A stretch of DNA of 53,848 nt from Niabella drilacis (lineage in GTDB: Bacteria; Bacteroidota; Bacteroidia; Chitinophagales; Chitinophagaceae). The first letter of the stretch is position 1. Every line of letters begins with the position of its first letter. The notes beneath the pieces are model-generated. The model was not told the DNA's origin, searched no databases, and was given only the letters and a program-made list of their open reading frames with translations. Shown here piece after piece: positions 16,704 through 24,932 of the stretch. The stretch lies in NCBI RefSeq assembly GCF_900101395.1, contig NZ_FMZO01000026.1, positions 1 to 53,848 of the forward strand, read 5' to 3'. The position numbers were made by a program, and so were the translations under genes.

Positions 16704-17279
16704 ATAAAAATAAAAGGAACTTTTTATGAATATTTTATAGGCGGCTGCCATTCTGCTATCATAGCGGTTCTTTTTATACGCGGGCCCATTATAAATATAA
16801 GCAAATGCAGGCCAATCCCTTCGCTGCAATGCAGCCAATAGTCCTGTATTTTTTACAAAGTTACAAAAGGCCATAAGATGGGCCGGTTCGCCGGTATACA
16901 TCGCATTTATAAATAATGGCAAAGTGGCAAAACCTGCTAATTTGAAGTTCAACCCCAATACCTGGAATTTTCCCCAGGATACGGCCATCAGTGCTGCCTG
17001 GCGATCCTGGGCCGCAGCCCTTTGCAAACGCCGGTGCTGGTCGCTTATTTTACCGTGCCCACCGGGTATGGAGTTGCTGATATCCGGGTATGCGGTATCA
17101 TATTTTCCTGCGGTCAGCTGGTGAAACTTATGCCTTTCAAAAAGGATCTTTGGCGTGTCATTGGCAAGGAACCCGGCGCCGGCCGATTCTACTTCTGCCA
17201 CCGCCGTTATTGCAGCAACCTCACAGCCCAATAACCGGGCCGCCTCCTTGTAATCCTGTTGTGTTAATATGGGTTTCAT
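16695..17279 (-). CDS. N-acetylmuramidase-domain protein
   Basis: 194 residues with the N-acetylmuramidase fold of PF11860 (DUF3380): AVAEVESAGAGFLANDTPKI, then LFERHKFH near the N-terminus, where the Glu of EVES is the expected acid. SWGKFQVLG and YNGPAYKKNRYD follow, both typical of the family. No signal peptide is seen. It should cleave peptidoglycan glycan strands. Such domains are common in phage endolysins and in secreted effectors, but no phage gene is nearby. It starts 2 bases after the frameshifted membrane-protein gene 17282-17889, so the two form a unit within the peptide locus. Confidence 0.8.
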   Translation of the reverse strand: MKPILTQQDYKEAARLLGCEVAAITAVAEVESAGAGFLANDTPKILFERHKFHQLTAGKYDTAYPDISNSIPGGHGKISDQHRRLQRAAAQDRQAALMAVSWGKFQVLGLNFKLAGFATLPLFINAMYTGEPAHLMAFCNFVKNTGLLAALQRRDWPAFAYIYNGPAYKKNRYDSRMAAAYKIFIKSSFYFYYL

Positions 17280-17281
17280 CG

Positions 17282-17889
17282 TTAAAATTTAAGAAGGTCC
17301 ATATTGATACCACCCTGAATATATGGAACCATTTTACCCGCGTTATACAGGGAATAAAGGTATCCGGCCCCAATGTACGGGCTGAGCCGGCCATCCGGGG
17401 TAATGTGGAACTGCAGCCCGGTGGAAAGCAGGTTGCTTTGCTGATCCCTTAACCCTGTTACCAGGGTACTGTTCCAGGTAAGCGCAAACCTGTCCTTTGG
17501 GAACGCTACGGGCTTCTTATAGCGCTCCAGCCCGTTGATATGAAAATCAGGATCCGGCGATGACACATCGATAAAATTCCGGTAACGGCCAAACAGGCTT
17601 TTCCGTTTCCGGTACCCGATGATATCCAGTACCGCATGGTACCGGTAACGGATGGCCTGGCTGCTGCTATTGGTTGCCGCCCAAAAGTGAGGACCTGTAT
17701 AAGTTGTTGTAATATTCACTGCCCCGCTTTTCAAGGTGTCTATTGGAACACTTAAGAGGTAATAAAACGTCGCTATCAAACAATTCCCCCCACAGATAGC
17801 GGCAACAGCCAAAGAGCCAGACTATACAAGAAATTAATTCGCTTTTCTCTTTTTTTCTTTTGAAACCTTTCTGGATGATTTCTTTGCAT
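17282..17889 (-). pseudogene. Membrane or envelope protein broken by a frameshift in a G6 run
   Basis: From the ATG at 17889 a frame reads MQRNHPERFQKKKREKRINF, then a hydrophobic segment (LYSLALWLLPLSVGG), and stops after IV. The other frame continues as NCLIATFYYLLSVPIDTLKS and runs 160 residues to 17282 with a beta-strand-rich end (SPYIGAGYLYSLY, VPYIQGGINMDLLKF). The frames meet at six G on the minus strand (17786-17791); seven G would give one protein of about 202 residues. The second frame has no ATG near its beginning, which supports the joined reading. The function is unknown; the N-terminal membrane segment and possible barrel strands suggest the envelope. Confidence 0.6.
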
Positions 17890-17906
17890 TTTATTTCAGC
17901 ATCCTA

Positions 17907-18674
17907 TTAGATATAGGAGCCGACTTCAAAATAGAAATTTATAAAGTCATTAAATTTAGCGTCGGACCATGTAGTTAAATTTTTCCCTATTCCAAAATTT
18001 GCCGGTTTTTCTTTTTGTTCATATAAGCGAATCATTTCTATTCCAGCTTCATAGTGATTTGCGAGTGAGCTTATGCGTATTGTGTTTTGGTGACTCAGAT
18101 CGCAGCAGTAACTTGGCGGGGCTTGGGTGTGGTCTATGAAGAGACACTTCTCGTTTACCGCGCTTTTGTACCAACAGGAATGGACCTCTAAGGATTGCTG
18201 TTCACTAAACCCCTTTTTCTTCAAGTAGTTGTATCTCACTACGCAACTTCCCTCTAAATCGTTGTCCGCTTCCCGAAGCTGAACGTCCTCTAGCCCAAGC
18301 TTCTTAAAATATCTGCCCGGCTTCCAAACATTATATTCTGATTGTTTATTTAGAATGCTGGTAGAGTCTGCAAAATGCCCTGGAAGATAAAAATCATCAT
18401 CGTCCATCAGGCTAACCAGATCTGTGTCTGGAGGGATATGAGAGAATGCGTCTCTGTAAATACTTCCCAGATGTTTGTATGGCTCCATCGTTATATAATC
18501 AATATGGTTATTTATAAGAGTTATGTCTTTGTGAGGTTTCATAGTGATGGGTATCGAAGCGTTGTTGAAAATAACAAAGTGCTTTTCTTTAGCGATTTGA
18601 TTTAGAAAGCAAGTGACCACTCTTTCTAAATGGGAGAATCTGCCATTCGTACAAGTTAATCCAACTATTTTCAT
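17907..18674 (-). CDS. Family 2-like glycosyltransferase
   Basis: 255 residues, cytoplasmic. The N-terminus MKIVGLTCTNGRFSHLERVV and the motif SLMDDDDFYLPGHF (about 88-101) fit GT-A, family 2-like enzymes that bind nucleotide sugar with Asp-rich DxD. A later CDLSHQNT stretch could hold the acceptor side. It is the last gene of a four-gene glycosyltransferase block read from 21751 downwards. The donor and acceptor cannot be told from sequence; a Ser/Thr-rich precursor core is a reasonable candidate. Confidence 0.75.
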   Translation of the reverse strand: MKIVGLTCTNGRFSHLERVVTCFLNQIAKEKHFVIFNNASIPITMKPHKDITLINNHIDYITMEPYKHLGSIYRDAFSHIPPDTDLVSLMDDDDFYLPGHFADSTSILNKQSEYNVWKPGRYFKKLGLEDVQLREADNDLEGSCVVRYNYLKKKGFSEQQSLEVHSCWYKSAVNEKCLFIDHTQAPPSYCCDLSHQNTIRISSLANHYEAGIEMIRLYEQKEKPANFGIGKNLTTWSDAKFNDFINFYFEVGSYI

Positions 18675-18684
18675 TGCTGTGTTT

Positions 18685-19506
18685 TTATTTAAAAGATCCC
18701 GATCTCATTTCATTGTATCTGTCAAGTAGTTCGGTACAATTGCTATTAAAAGCGAAGTTTTTTTCTGATTTGTAAAACGAATCCATCCATTCTAGTTGAG
18801 CGGCGTTTGTGTTGTAATGGTTGAATCTCAGATTCTTGCCGGTTGCGTCGCAATAAGTATTATAACCACAAATTACCGGAAGATGGTGGATATTCCATGT
18901 ATTCATGACTCTGGCAGTATCGAAGTTTTCATGTTTTATAATATGCTTGGGTGCCCACATGGAAGTGTCGAGACCGGCGATACATTTCGTGATTTTTGTT
19001 ACAGGACAGCGTAGATTGTTAAAACGGTCGTCAAATTTTCTTTGATGGAGGATTATGTCAGAGAAGTTGTTAAAGTCCAGAATGGTGATGAGATTCTTTA
19101 ACTCGAATCTCGAAAAAATAAATTCATCAATGTCAACAAACGCGGTCCATGAGTCGATGCTTGGTGTATTTTTCAGGTAATGTAGAATGGATTCTTTTTG
19201 ACCGTAGCAGATTTCGTTATTTTTATTTTTGGGTTGCCAGTCAACTACGGTAATGTGGCCTTTATATTTTGATATGATATTGTTGAACCGTTCATCCAGT
19301 TCTTCATCGGATATATCAGCGGTCAATTTTAGAAAGTTGATGTTATATTTATTGGTTGTCGGAGTACTTCCATTGCGTCCTATTGATTTTGAATTGTCGT
19401 ATAAGTAAAAGTGGTCAACTCCCAGCAGAAGATGATAGTCTATCCACTCTTCCAAAAAGTATATATTCTCCCTGAGAATAAATATTGTGTGAATAAAAAG
19501 CTTCAT
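18685..19506 (-). CDS. Family 92-type glycosyltransferase (DUF23-like)
   Basis: 273 residues. It has the GT92 pattern: an opening like LRENIYFLEEWIDYHLLLGV, then DHFYLYDNS, and later WTAFVDIDEFIF with the DxD motif, followed by CPVTKITKCIAG. GT92 enzymes transfer sugars (galactose in characterised eukaryotic members) from nucleotide donors. There is no signal peptide. It lies 10 bases before 18674 and is co-oriented, so the two are likely co-transcribed. Confidence 0.78.
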   Translation of the reverse strand: MKLFIHTIFILRENIYFLEEWIDYHLLLGVDHFYLYDNSKSIGRNGSTPTTNKYNINFLKLTADISDEELDERFNNIISKYKGHITVVDWQPKNKNNEICYGQKESILHYLKNTPSIDSWTAFVDIDEFIFSRFELKNLITILDFNNFSDIILHQRKFDDRFNNLRCPVTKITKCIAGLDTSMWAPKHIIKHENFDTARVMNTWNIHHLPVICGYNTYCDATGKNLRFNHYNTNAAQLEWMDSFYKSEKNFAFNSNCTELLDRYNEMRSGSFK

Positions 19507-19606
19507 TGGGTTTAAAGATTTTGACCGGAGAAATAAGCGGCTATAAGATGGTATTATTAGCTTTTTTCCTGATCAAAAGTTAGTGTATTTTAGTTTACAG
19601 ATTTCT

Positions 19607-20929
19607 TTATTTATCACGCATCCCGTATAACTTAAAATTTAGTACTACACGCTCGAACCGTTGAGTCGATTGCTCAAAAACATAGTTGATATGCCGATAT
19701 TCCAATGAACGATCATTTACATCAGAATAACCAAAGTCTTTTTGAACGGAAATGAAAGGGTAAAAGGATAACTTATTAGCGGCAATTTGCGAAAGAATGT
19801 TATCTGCAGTTACCGATTCATCGAATGGCTCGTTTAAAATTAAGGGGAATATTTTTCGGTAAAGAACCATAAATTGAGAACCATAAAAGGCGTTGATCCA
19901 ACACAACTCATCGGTGATAGGGAGAATATGGGAAAATCCGCCTGATGGGCCACCCATTAAGATGTCTGCAGCTAATTCATGTGCATATAATATGGAAGTA
20001 ACTAGCCATTGTTTTGAATATGAATTAGTAAACACATGATCATCCTCACATATAATGATCAGGTCTTCTTCATTTTCCATGGCAGTGGTAACAATGTTTC
20101 GGATTGTTTTCCATAAACCCAAAGCTCCCACAGGGTCTTTTATTGCTTCAACAATGGTAATGTCGAATTCTTGTCGTCCGTTAAATTCCTGCCTGATATG
20201 GGCTAAACGGTCACAGCGCTCCGGTAGATTGATAATAAAGGTAGGTATGGTAACCGTATCAAGATCAATAGATACATTGAAACCGGCCAGCATGCGTTTG
20301 TTGAAATACCGGGAAACCTCAAGTAATGTATTTAGCGCTCCTTCGCTTTGTCTGAACAATGTTTGCTGCCGCTCGGGCTTATTATTTTTCAGTGTAACAT
20401 CCGAATAACCATAGTCCTGCTGGGTTGAAATATAAGGCCATATCACCCATTTCCTGTCTGTAAATGCGGATATGCGATAATCTCCCGCATCAAAATCGTC
20501 GAGTTCCAGGTCCAGAAATGGCTTGAAGAACCTCTTGAAAAAAATAGCGAACTGAAGGCCGGAGAACTTCTCTGTCCAAAATAGATTTTCGGTAGAAAAA
20601 AATGCACTCTGGAACCAGCTTACACCACCCAATAAGATGTCAGCATCCAGGGCTTTGGCGTCCTCAATGCACTGTTGCAGTTTTTCAAAGGAATAATGTT
20701 CTGTAAACTGATGGTCGTCCTGGCAAATTAAGATAAGCTCATCTTCTGTCTGTACACAATCTTGTAAAATCTGTTTCATCGTTGACCATAGACCAAGCAG
20801 ACCTACCTCATTTTGTATGGCATCCACTACTGTTACCGTAAACTCGGGTTTGTTTTCAAATTCTTTTAATACGGCTTGCCTGCGCTCAGGACGTGAGGGA
20901 AGATTGATTATGTGAGTTGATATTTGCAT
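19607..20929 (-). CDS. Tandem-duplicated family 25-like glycosyltransferase
   Basis: 440 residues made of two similar halves (about 1-215 and 228-440). Each starts with a HIINLPSRPERR / FIINLPERCDRL motif, followed by VVDAIQNEVGLLGLW / IVEAIKDPVGALGLW and then ILICQDDHQF / IIICEDDHVF, the DxD-like catalytic site of GT25-type enzymes. Both halves retain the acidic motif, so it may work as a bifunctional or processive transferase. The duplication is internal and old, because the halves differ widely. Position in the block suggests it acts after the GT2 at 21017. Confidence 0.75.
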   Translation of the reverse strand: MQISTHIINLPSRPERRQAVLKEFENKPEFTVTVVDAIQNEVGLLGLWSTMKQILQDCVQTEDELILICQDDHQFTEHYSFEKLQQCIEDAKALDADILLGGVSWFQSAFFSTENLFWTEKFSGLQFAIFFKRFFKPFLDLELDDFDAGDYRISAFTDRKWVIWPYISTQQDYGYSDVTLKNNKPERQQTLFRQSEGALNTLLEVSRYFNKRMLAGFNVSIDLDTVTIPTFIINLPERCDRLAHIRQEFNGRQEFDITIVEAIKDPVGALGLWKTIRNIVTTAMENEEDLIIICEDDHVFTNSYSKQWLVTSILYAHELAADILMGGPSGGFSHILPITDELCWINAFYGSQFMVLYRKIFPLILNEPFDESVTADNILSQIAANKLSFYPFISVQKDFGYSDVNDRSLEYRHINYVFEQSTQRFERVVLNFKLYGMRDK

Positions 20930-21016
20930 GAATAGTCTGTTATTTCATTTTTGTATTGTTATGCGATTTATTCAGAATAAACTTACCTTGTTTCGAAATG
21001 ATAGGAAGGCTTTGAT

Positions 21017-21751
21017 TTAAAACATTCTTTTTAATGGTGTGCGATTTCTTATGGCGTTTTCAACATCCAGCTGTAGCTGTCTGCCTACAGTTGAAGCACC
21101 ATCGTTATTGGGGTGGCGACGATAACAGTAGACAATGTTCTGGATCATTGCAGTGTTTTCAAAGCCAGCTATTTCCATAAGTGGAAACATAAGCGCTATG
21201 TCCGAGGCGTATTCATAAAATTGCCCAGTTTCTGTCTTGAGATTTTCACAATGCGGATCCTGCCGTAGAAAAGCTTTAAATAATTTATATTTAAAGGTTT
21301 TTATGTGCGAGGCCTTCCAACGAACGCTTCTTATACTGGCAAACTCTTCTTTTGAGTAAGGCGAACAAAATCCCATGCGTCCATAATTGTCTATAAATTG
21401 CCCATAAGAAAGCAAGGTATTACTATCGTATGTCGCGTTAATAATTTGTAATACATATTCCCCTAAAAGATAATCGTCCCCGTCTAATTGTATCACAATG
21501 TCCTCATCTTTAATGGGAAGCTCCATTAGTGCTTTATAAATATTTTCCATCAGACCAAGGCGTTTTTTATTTCTAACCCGGTGAAACTTCTCCACTTCTC
21601 CGTCAATAAGATCGAGTGTTCCATCGTCTGACGCATCGTCCAGTAAAAAAACTTCATAGTTGTTATAGTGTTGCCCAATAATAGAGTTTATACAATCAAT
21701 AATATATGGACGTACATTTCTGAAAGGAACTAATATTATTATTTTATGCAT
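21017..21751 (-). CDS. Family 2 glycosyltransferase
   Basis: About 244 residues from the ATG at 21751 (MHKIIILVPFRN); a start seven codons upstream is possible. The sequence has the GT2 opening with FLLDDASDDGT and the DxD motif in VIQLDGDDYLLGEY. The acceptor half includes YRRHPNNDG. It is a cytoplasmic enzyme using a nucleotide-sugar donor. It begins the glycosyltransferase block and follows the orphan DUF4369 protein (21877-22242) of the precursor-4 unit. Confidence 0.8.
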   Translation of the reverse strand: MHKIIILVPFRNVRPYIIDCINSIIGQHYNNYEVFLLDDASDDGTLDLIDGEVEKFHRVRNKKRLGLMENIYKALMELPIKDEDIVIQLDGDDYLLGEYVLQIINATYDSNTLLSYGQFIDNYGRMGFCSPYSKEEFASIRSVRWKASHIKTFKYKLFKAFLRQDPHCENLKTETGQFYEYASDIALMFPLMEIAGFENTAMIQNIVYCYRRHPNNDGASTVGRQLQLDVENAIRNRTPLKRMF

Positions 21752-21876
21752 AGTCAATGGTACTTCAAGCATTTTTACAGAGTTTTCGTAAAGTGTCCTG
21801 TTTTTATGAGTCCGGGTTCTAAAATCTTTTTAATTAACTGCTCATTTTTTGAGTAACAAACTATTAATTGAATCTG

Positions 21877-22242
21877 TCAGTTGGGACAATTGTGAACCTG
21901 GTACATTGTAGTTGTTTCCTTAGCTTTCACCTCGATTGAGCCCCGGGAAAGAAAAAAGTAAAGATCTCCGCGAAGAGACCGGTTGAGGTCATATATGGAA
22001 AGTATGGCTTTGCTCGTGCCATTAATTTTTCCTGAAAAATGGGAATGCTCTTTTTTTGATAGAAATGTATCTGTAACGGAGTTTTCTATACTATTGGTAT
22101 ATTGTAAAACAACAGTGGATTTTTCAGCAACAGATCCTGCTAGATAAAAATCATCGTTAACAATTGTTAGAAGGGCTGATTTTGAAACCAAACCAATAAT
22201 GGCGAAGAAAAATATAAGGGAACCAATTTTAATTTTTCTCAT
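21877..22242 (-). CDS. Orphan DUF4369-like protein
   Basis: 121 residues with a hydrophobic N-terminus (IGSLIFFFAIIGLVSKSAL) and one DUF4369-like beta domain (DFYLAGSVAEKSTVVLQYTN ... HFSGKINGTSKAILSIYD). It ends there, without the thioredoxin half of its paralogues. It may be a truncated TlpA-like gene that still makes the domain. About 200 bases are roughly 85% identical to the chimeric gene at 30415, which supports exchange between the two sites. It lies 74 bases after precursor 4. Confidence 0.55.
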   Translation of the reverse strand: MRKIKIGSLIFFFAIIGLVSKSALLTIVNDDFYLAGSVAEKSTVVLQYTNSIENSVTDTFLSKKEHSHFSGKINGTSKAILSIYDLNRSLRGDLYFFLSRGSIEVKAKETTTMYQVHNCPN

Positions 22243-22316
22243 GTCAATAGTTGTCTATTAAAGCGTTGGTAAAGAAAAAGCTACCTACAAAAAGTAAATA
22301 GCTTTTGAGTGACGTG

Positions 22317-22556
22317 TCAAGTAGTTTGACATATTTTATCTCCTTTTTTTCCAACGTTCGGCACATCGAACAATAATGCGGTACATTTTGTACATGTGTT
22401 GTCTCCACCAGAACAATCGGAGCCTGATGTACATGGACTGGCGCAATGAGGTTTCCCACTTTCACTATCGTTCCCACTTCCCCCCATCACCGTTTTCAAC
22501 TGCTCTCTTGTAAGAATCAATGCTCCATCAATGTTTTGAAAGTTCAATTTCTTCAT
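22317..22556 (-). CDS. GG-leader cysteine-rich precursor peptide 4
   Basis: 79 residues. The leader KKLNFQNIDGALILTREQLK then TVMGG ends at residue 26. The core has 6 cysteines (PHC, SPC, SDC, NTC, TKC, KIC) and many Ser/Thr/Gly/Asp residues. It starts 3 bases after the TlpA-like gene 22560-24056, so unlike the other precursors it has no promoter/dyad and is probably translated from the same mRNA. Confidence 0.8.
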   Translation of the reverse strand: MKKLNFQNIDGALILTREQLKTVMGGSGNDSESGKPHCASPCTSGSDCSGGDNTCTKCTALLFDVPNVGKKGDKICQTT

Positions 22557-22559
22557 TGG

Positions 22560-24056
22560 CTACAATTTTGTTTCAAAAGCCTTATTTAGCTCAGTATAAA
22601 ACAGATTTCCAGTTGAGGGATGTGGAAGGTTGTTGTTTGAAATCTCCCCTTTATTATTAACTACAATAAACCTGGGTATTGTAATTTCCCTGAAGTTCCC
22701 ATATATGCGGCTTTGAATATCCTCTTTGAGTTTAAAACTGATCATTACATGAGAGCCCTCCAATGGATAATGCTTTATAAAATTGAGCATTTTTTCCCTT
22801 GTTTCGGTATTGTCAAAGGAAATATAAAGCCGCTCAACATTATTTATCTTACAAAAACGATCAATTTCGGCATTGAACTGCATTTCTTCAACACAAGGGC
22901 CACACCAAGTAGCCCATAGGTCTATTAAAACAGCCTTTCCTTTGAAGAACTTTTTAACGAGACTATCCAAATTGTCTATTGAAGAAAGTTGTAATAGTTT
23001 GACTTGTAAAGTATCGGTAGTATTCCTTGGTTTCTTTTCATAGAAAAAAGGAAAGAGATATTTTTTGTATGCCGATTGAGGGAATATCGCTAAAAATGTG
23101 TTTAGATCCTTTTGGGTATAACTCATTGGAAACAATTTTTTATATCGCAGTAAAGTCATAGCCCAAAAACCTTCTTTTACATCGTTAGGGGCTTTCATAC
23201 ACATGGAAAGGTTTCCATTTAAAAAATATGATTCCCCTCCTATCACTAAATGTTTTTGGGGAGGGTCGTTAACGTCAATATTATAATTATCCTCTTTAAG
23301 TAGTAAAAATGAGTATTTTGTAGATGCTGCAAGGCGCCCATATATGTAACCTTTAACGAGTTGCGGATCATTGTCAAAAAGTGGCGATAGCTGATTAAAA
23401 AGTGCTTTTTTTTCTGATGAAGAATATTGCCTGGATGTTTTCGCCTGATATAAAAAATGCATAAGCAAATCTTGCTTGATGGCACGTTCAATAAAATTAA
23501 AAAAAGGTGCCGTGATTTTTCCTTTTTTATACAGTTTTTCAAAATCATTTACCTGACTGTTTAGCACCGACTCAAAAAGTTTTAGATCTTTGCTTTGATA
23601 TATATCAGTTTTTTCTAAAGAAGTATAAAAATCTTCATGTTTACGGGAGGGATAATAATTGTATTTATTAAAAAGGGTATTCCCGTCACCATTCCTACCT
23701 GTAAAAGTAATGACGCCGTCGTCTCTTAGCCCGCTACTGTCTCGAACAATAGATTTTTTTATATCAAACGAAATGGTGTCTCCTGAAAAAGCCAAAAAAT
23801 AGAACGGAAAATAACCAACACGAATGCAAAAAAACATGGGCCCCTTTGGTAAAGTGAGCTTTTTTTGAAACGAATTATTTGAATCTAATAAAATAATATT
23901 CGTTGAATCAAAAATATCGGAATTATAAAAATTGTTTATTGGAGTATATAAGACTATCTTATTCTTTAAACTATCTTCTATTGTGCCATTAACGAATACC
24001 TGGCCCGAGCTCTGATTGTAAAAGAGCAACAATAAAAAAAGAATCCAAGTCCTCAT
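22560..24056 (-). CDS. TlpA-like thioredoxin protein (CGPC), 498 residues
   Basis: It has a signal peptide (about 1-18), a long N-terminal region with a DUF4369-like start (VFVNGTIEDSLKNKIVLYTP), and a C-terminal thioredoxin domain with WATWCGPC near residue 385, then LYISFDNTE and cis-Pro EITIPRFIVV. It is a predicted envelope thiol-disulfide oxidoreductase. It stands between precursor 5 (24179-24460) and precursor 4 (22317-22556) on one strand and could serve both. Base composition is AT-rich compared with the exporter genes. Confidence 0.88.
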   Translation of the reverse strand: MRTWILFLLLLFYNQSSGQVFVNGTIEDSLKNKIVLYTPINNFYNSDIFDSTNIILLDSNNSFQKKLTLPKGPMFFCIRVGYFPFYFLAFSGDTISFDIKKSIVRDSSGLRDDGVITFTGRNGDGNTLFNKYNYYPSRKHEDFYTSLEKTDIYQSKDLKLFESVLNSQVNDFEKLYKKGKITAPFFNFIERAIKQDLLMHFLYQAKTSRQYSSSEKKALFNQLSPLFDNDPQLVKGYIYGRLAASTKYSFLLLKEDNYNIDVNDPPQKHLVIGGESYFLNGNLSMCMKAPNDVKEGFWAMTLLRYKKLFPMSYTQKDLNTFLAIFPQSAYKKYLFPFFYEKKPRNTTDTLQVKLLQLSSIDNLDSLVKKFFKGKAVLIDLWATWCGPCVEEMQFNAEIDRFCKINNVERLYISFDNTETREKMLNFIKHYPLEGSHVMISFKLKEDIQSRIYGNFREITIPRFIVVNNKGEISNNNLPHPSTGNLFYTELNKAFETKL

Positions 24057-24178
24057 GAGTTATCAATATTAAAGTACTGAAATATCTAAACAGTAAGTGC
24101 AAAGTTTCTCTTCATATTTGCGTAACGAAAAGCTAACTAAGCACTTAAAGTTAGATAAACTTATACGGGAATGGCTGT

Positions 24179-24460
24179 TTAAGCCGGACATTCTGCGCCG
24201 GGGTTGCTACAGTTTACCCATCCGCAACTCGAACTACCCGAACTGCAATTGGATGTAAAATTGTCAATAGAACTTTGAGATGGCATGTTATTCCAGTGCA
24301 TCATGCCCGCACCGCCGACACAACTACACCGATACTTCATGTTACCACTTCCCCCGCTTGCGCCACTTCCCCCATCTCCCCCCAGTATTTTTTTTAACTG
24401 ATCTCTCGTAAGGACCTGTGTTCCTTCAATGTTTTGAAAGTTCAATTTCAGTTTTTTCAT
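24179..24460 (-). CDS. GG-leader cysteine-rich precursor peptide 5
   Basis: 93 residues. The leader KKLKLNFQNIEGTQVLTRDQ then LKKILGG ends at residue 28. The core begins with a Gly/Ser repeat (DGGSGASGGSGN) and has 6 cysteines (YRCSC, NC, SSC, NC, EC), also Met- and Ser-rich. The leader is nearly identical to that of precursor 3. The 5' leader carries the CTGCAGTACGAA block at 24502-24513 and the promoter/dyad at 24542-24577. It lies downstream of the winged-helix gene 24590-24922. Confidence 0.82.
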   Translation of the reverse strand: MKKLKLNFQNIEGTQVLTRDQLKKILGGDGGSGASGGSGNMKYRCSCVGGAGMMHWNNMPSQSSIDNFTSNCSSGSSSCGWVNCSNPGAECPA

Positions 24461-24541
24461 TGTTTAAAATTTTTAATACTTTAATAATCGCTTCCTCCTC
24501 ATTCGTACTGCAGATAGAATAAAGGAAAGCATTTGAACCAT

Positions 24542-24577
24542 CAAAGCTAAAATTCCCCGGGCCGCTATTTCTGGCCC
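24542..24577 (-). promoter_or_regulatory. Precursor promoter with dyad, copy 4
   Basis: Minus strand: GGGCC-A-GAAATAG-C-GGCCC (24559-24577), then 15 bases after GAAATAG, TAGCTTTG (24542-24549), a full match to TAnnTTTG. It lies between the winged-helix gene stop and precursor 5. Confidence 0.6.
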
Positions 24578-24589
24578 CGAAAAATTTCT

Positions 24590-24922
24590 TCATATTTCTT
24601 TACAAAGTACAAAAATGGCTTTTTCGGAAAAGCAAAGCTCTTCGGGTTTACCGATTTTGCAGGTGTCCTCTCTTGCCAGTACCTCTCCGTATTTCATAAA
24701 CCGGGAAATACAAAACTCGCCATCTTCCGTATAATAATATGTTTTGCGCTGCCGGTCGTAAATAATGGTTGCCCCCAGCTCCCGCATTTGGCATAAGATC
24801 TCTTTTATGGCGCTCTTTGACAATTTCATTTTCCGTGCAAAGGTTTCCAGGTCGCCGGTGGCTTTTCTTTTAATTAAATAGTTGGCATATTCCAGCCGCT
24901 TGATGGCTTTTACTAATGACAT
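24590..24922 (-). CDS. Small winged-helix protein of the peptide cassette, copy 3
   Basis: 110 residues starting with ATG at 24922 (MSLVKAI). The helix-turn-helix LETFARKMKLSKSAIKEIL and the wing YDRQRKTYYY are intact, and the C-terminus reads KIGKPEELCFSEKAIFVLCK. Unlike the other copies it has no promoter of its own: it starts 10 bases after the VKOR-thioredoxin gene ends, so it is read from that operon. This ties the regulator to the shared maturation and export genes. Confidence 0.82.
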   Translation of the reverse strand: MSLVKAIKRLEYANYLIKRKATGDLETFARKMKLSKSAIKEILCQMRELGATIIYDRQRKTYYYTEDGEFCISRFMKYGEVLAREDTCKIGKPEELCFSEKAIFVLCKEI

Positions 24923-24932
24923 AGGGTTTCTA

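Noticed and set aside
16695-17279. Prophage
   Set aside because: The muramidase stands alone; no capsid, tail, terminase or integrase gene is near.
1799-24460. Lanthipeptide or other classic RiPP assignment
   Set aside because: No LanB, LanM, LanC, YcaO, radical SAM or ATP-grasp gene is present in the window; cysteines are better explained by disulfides.
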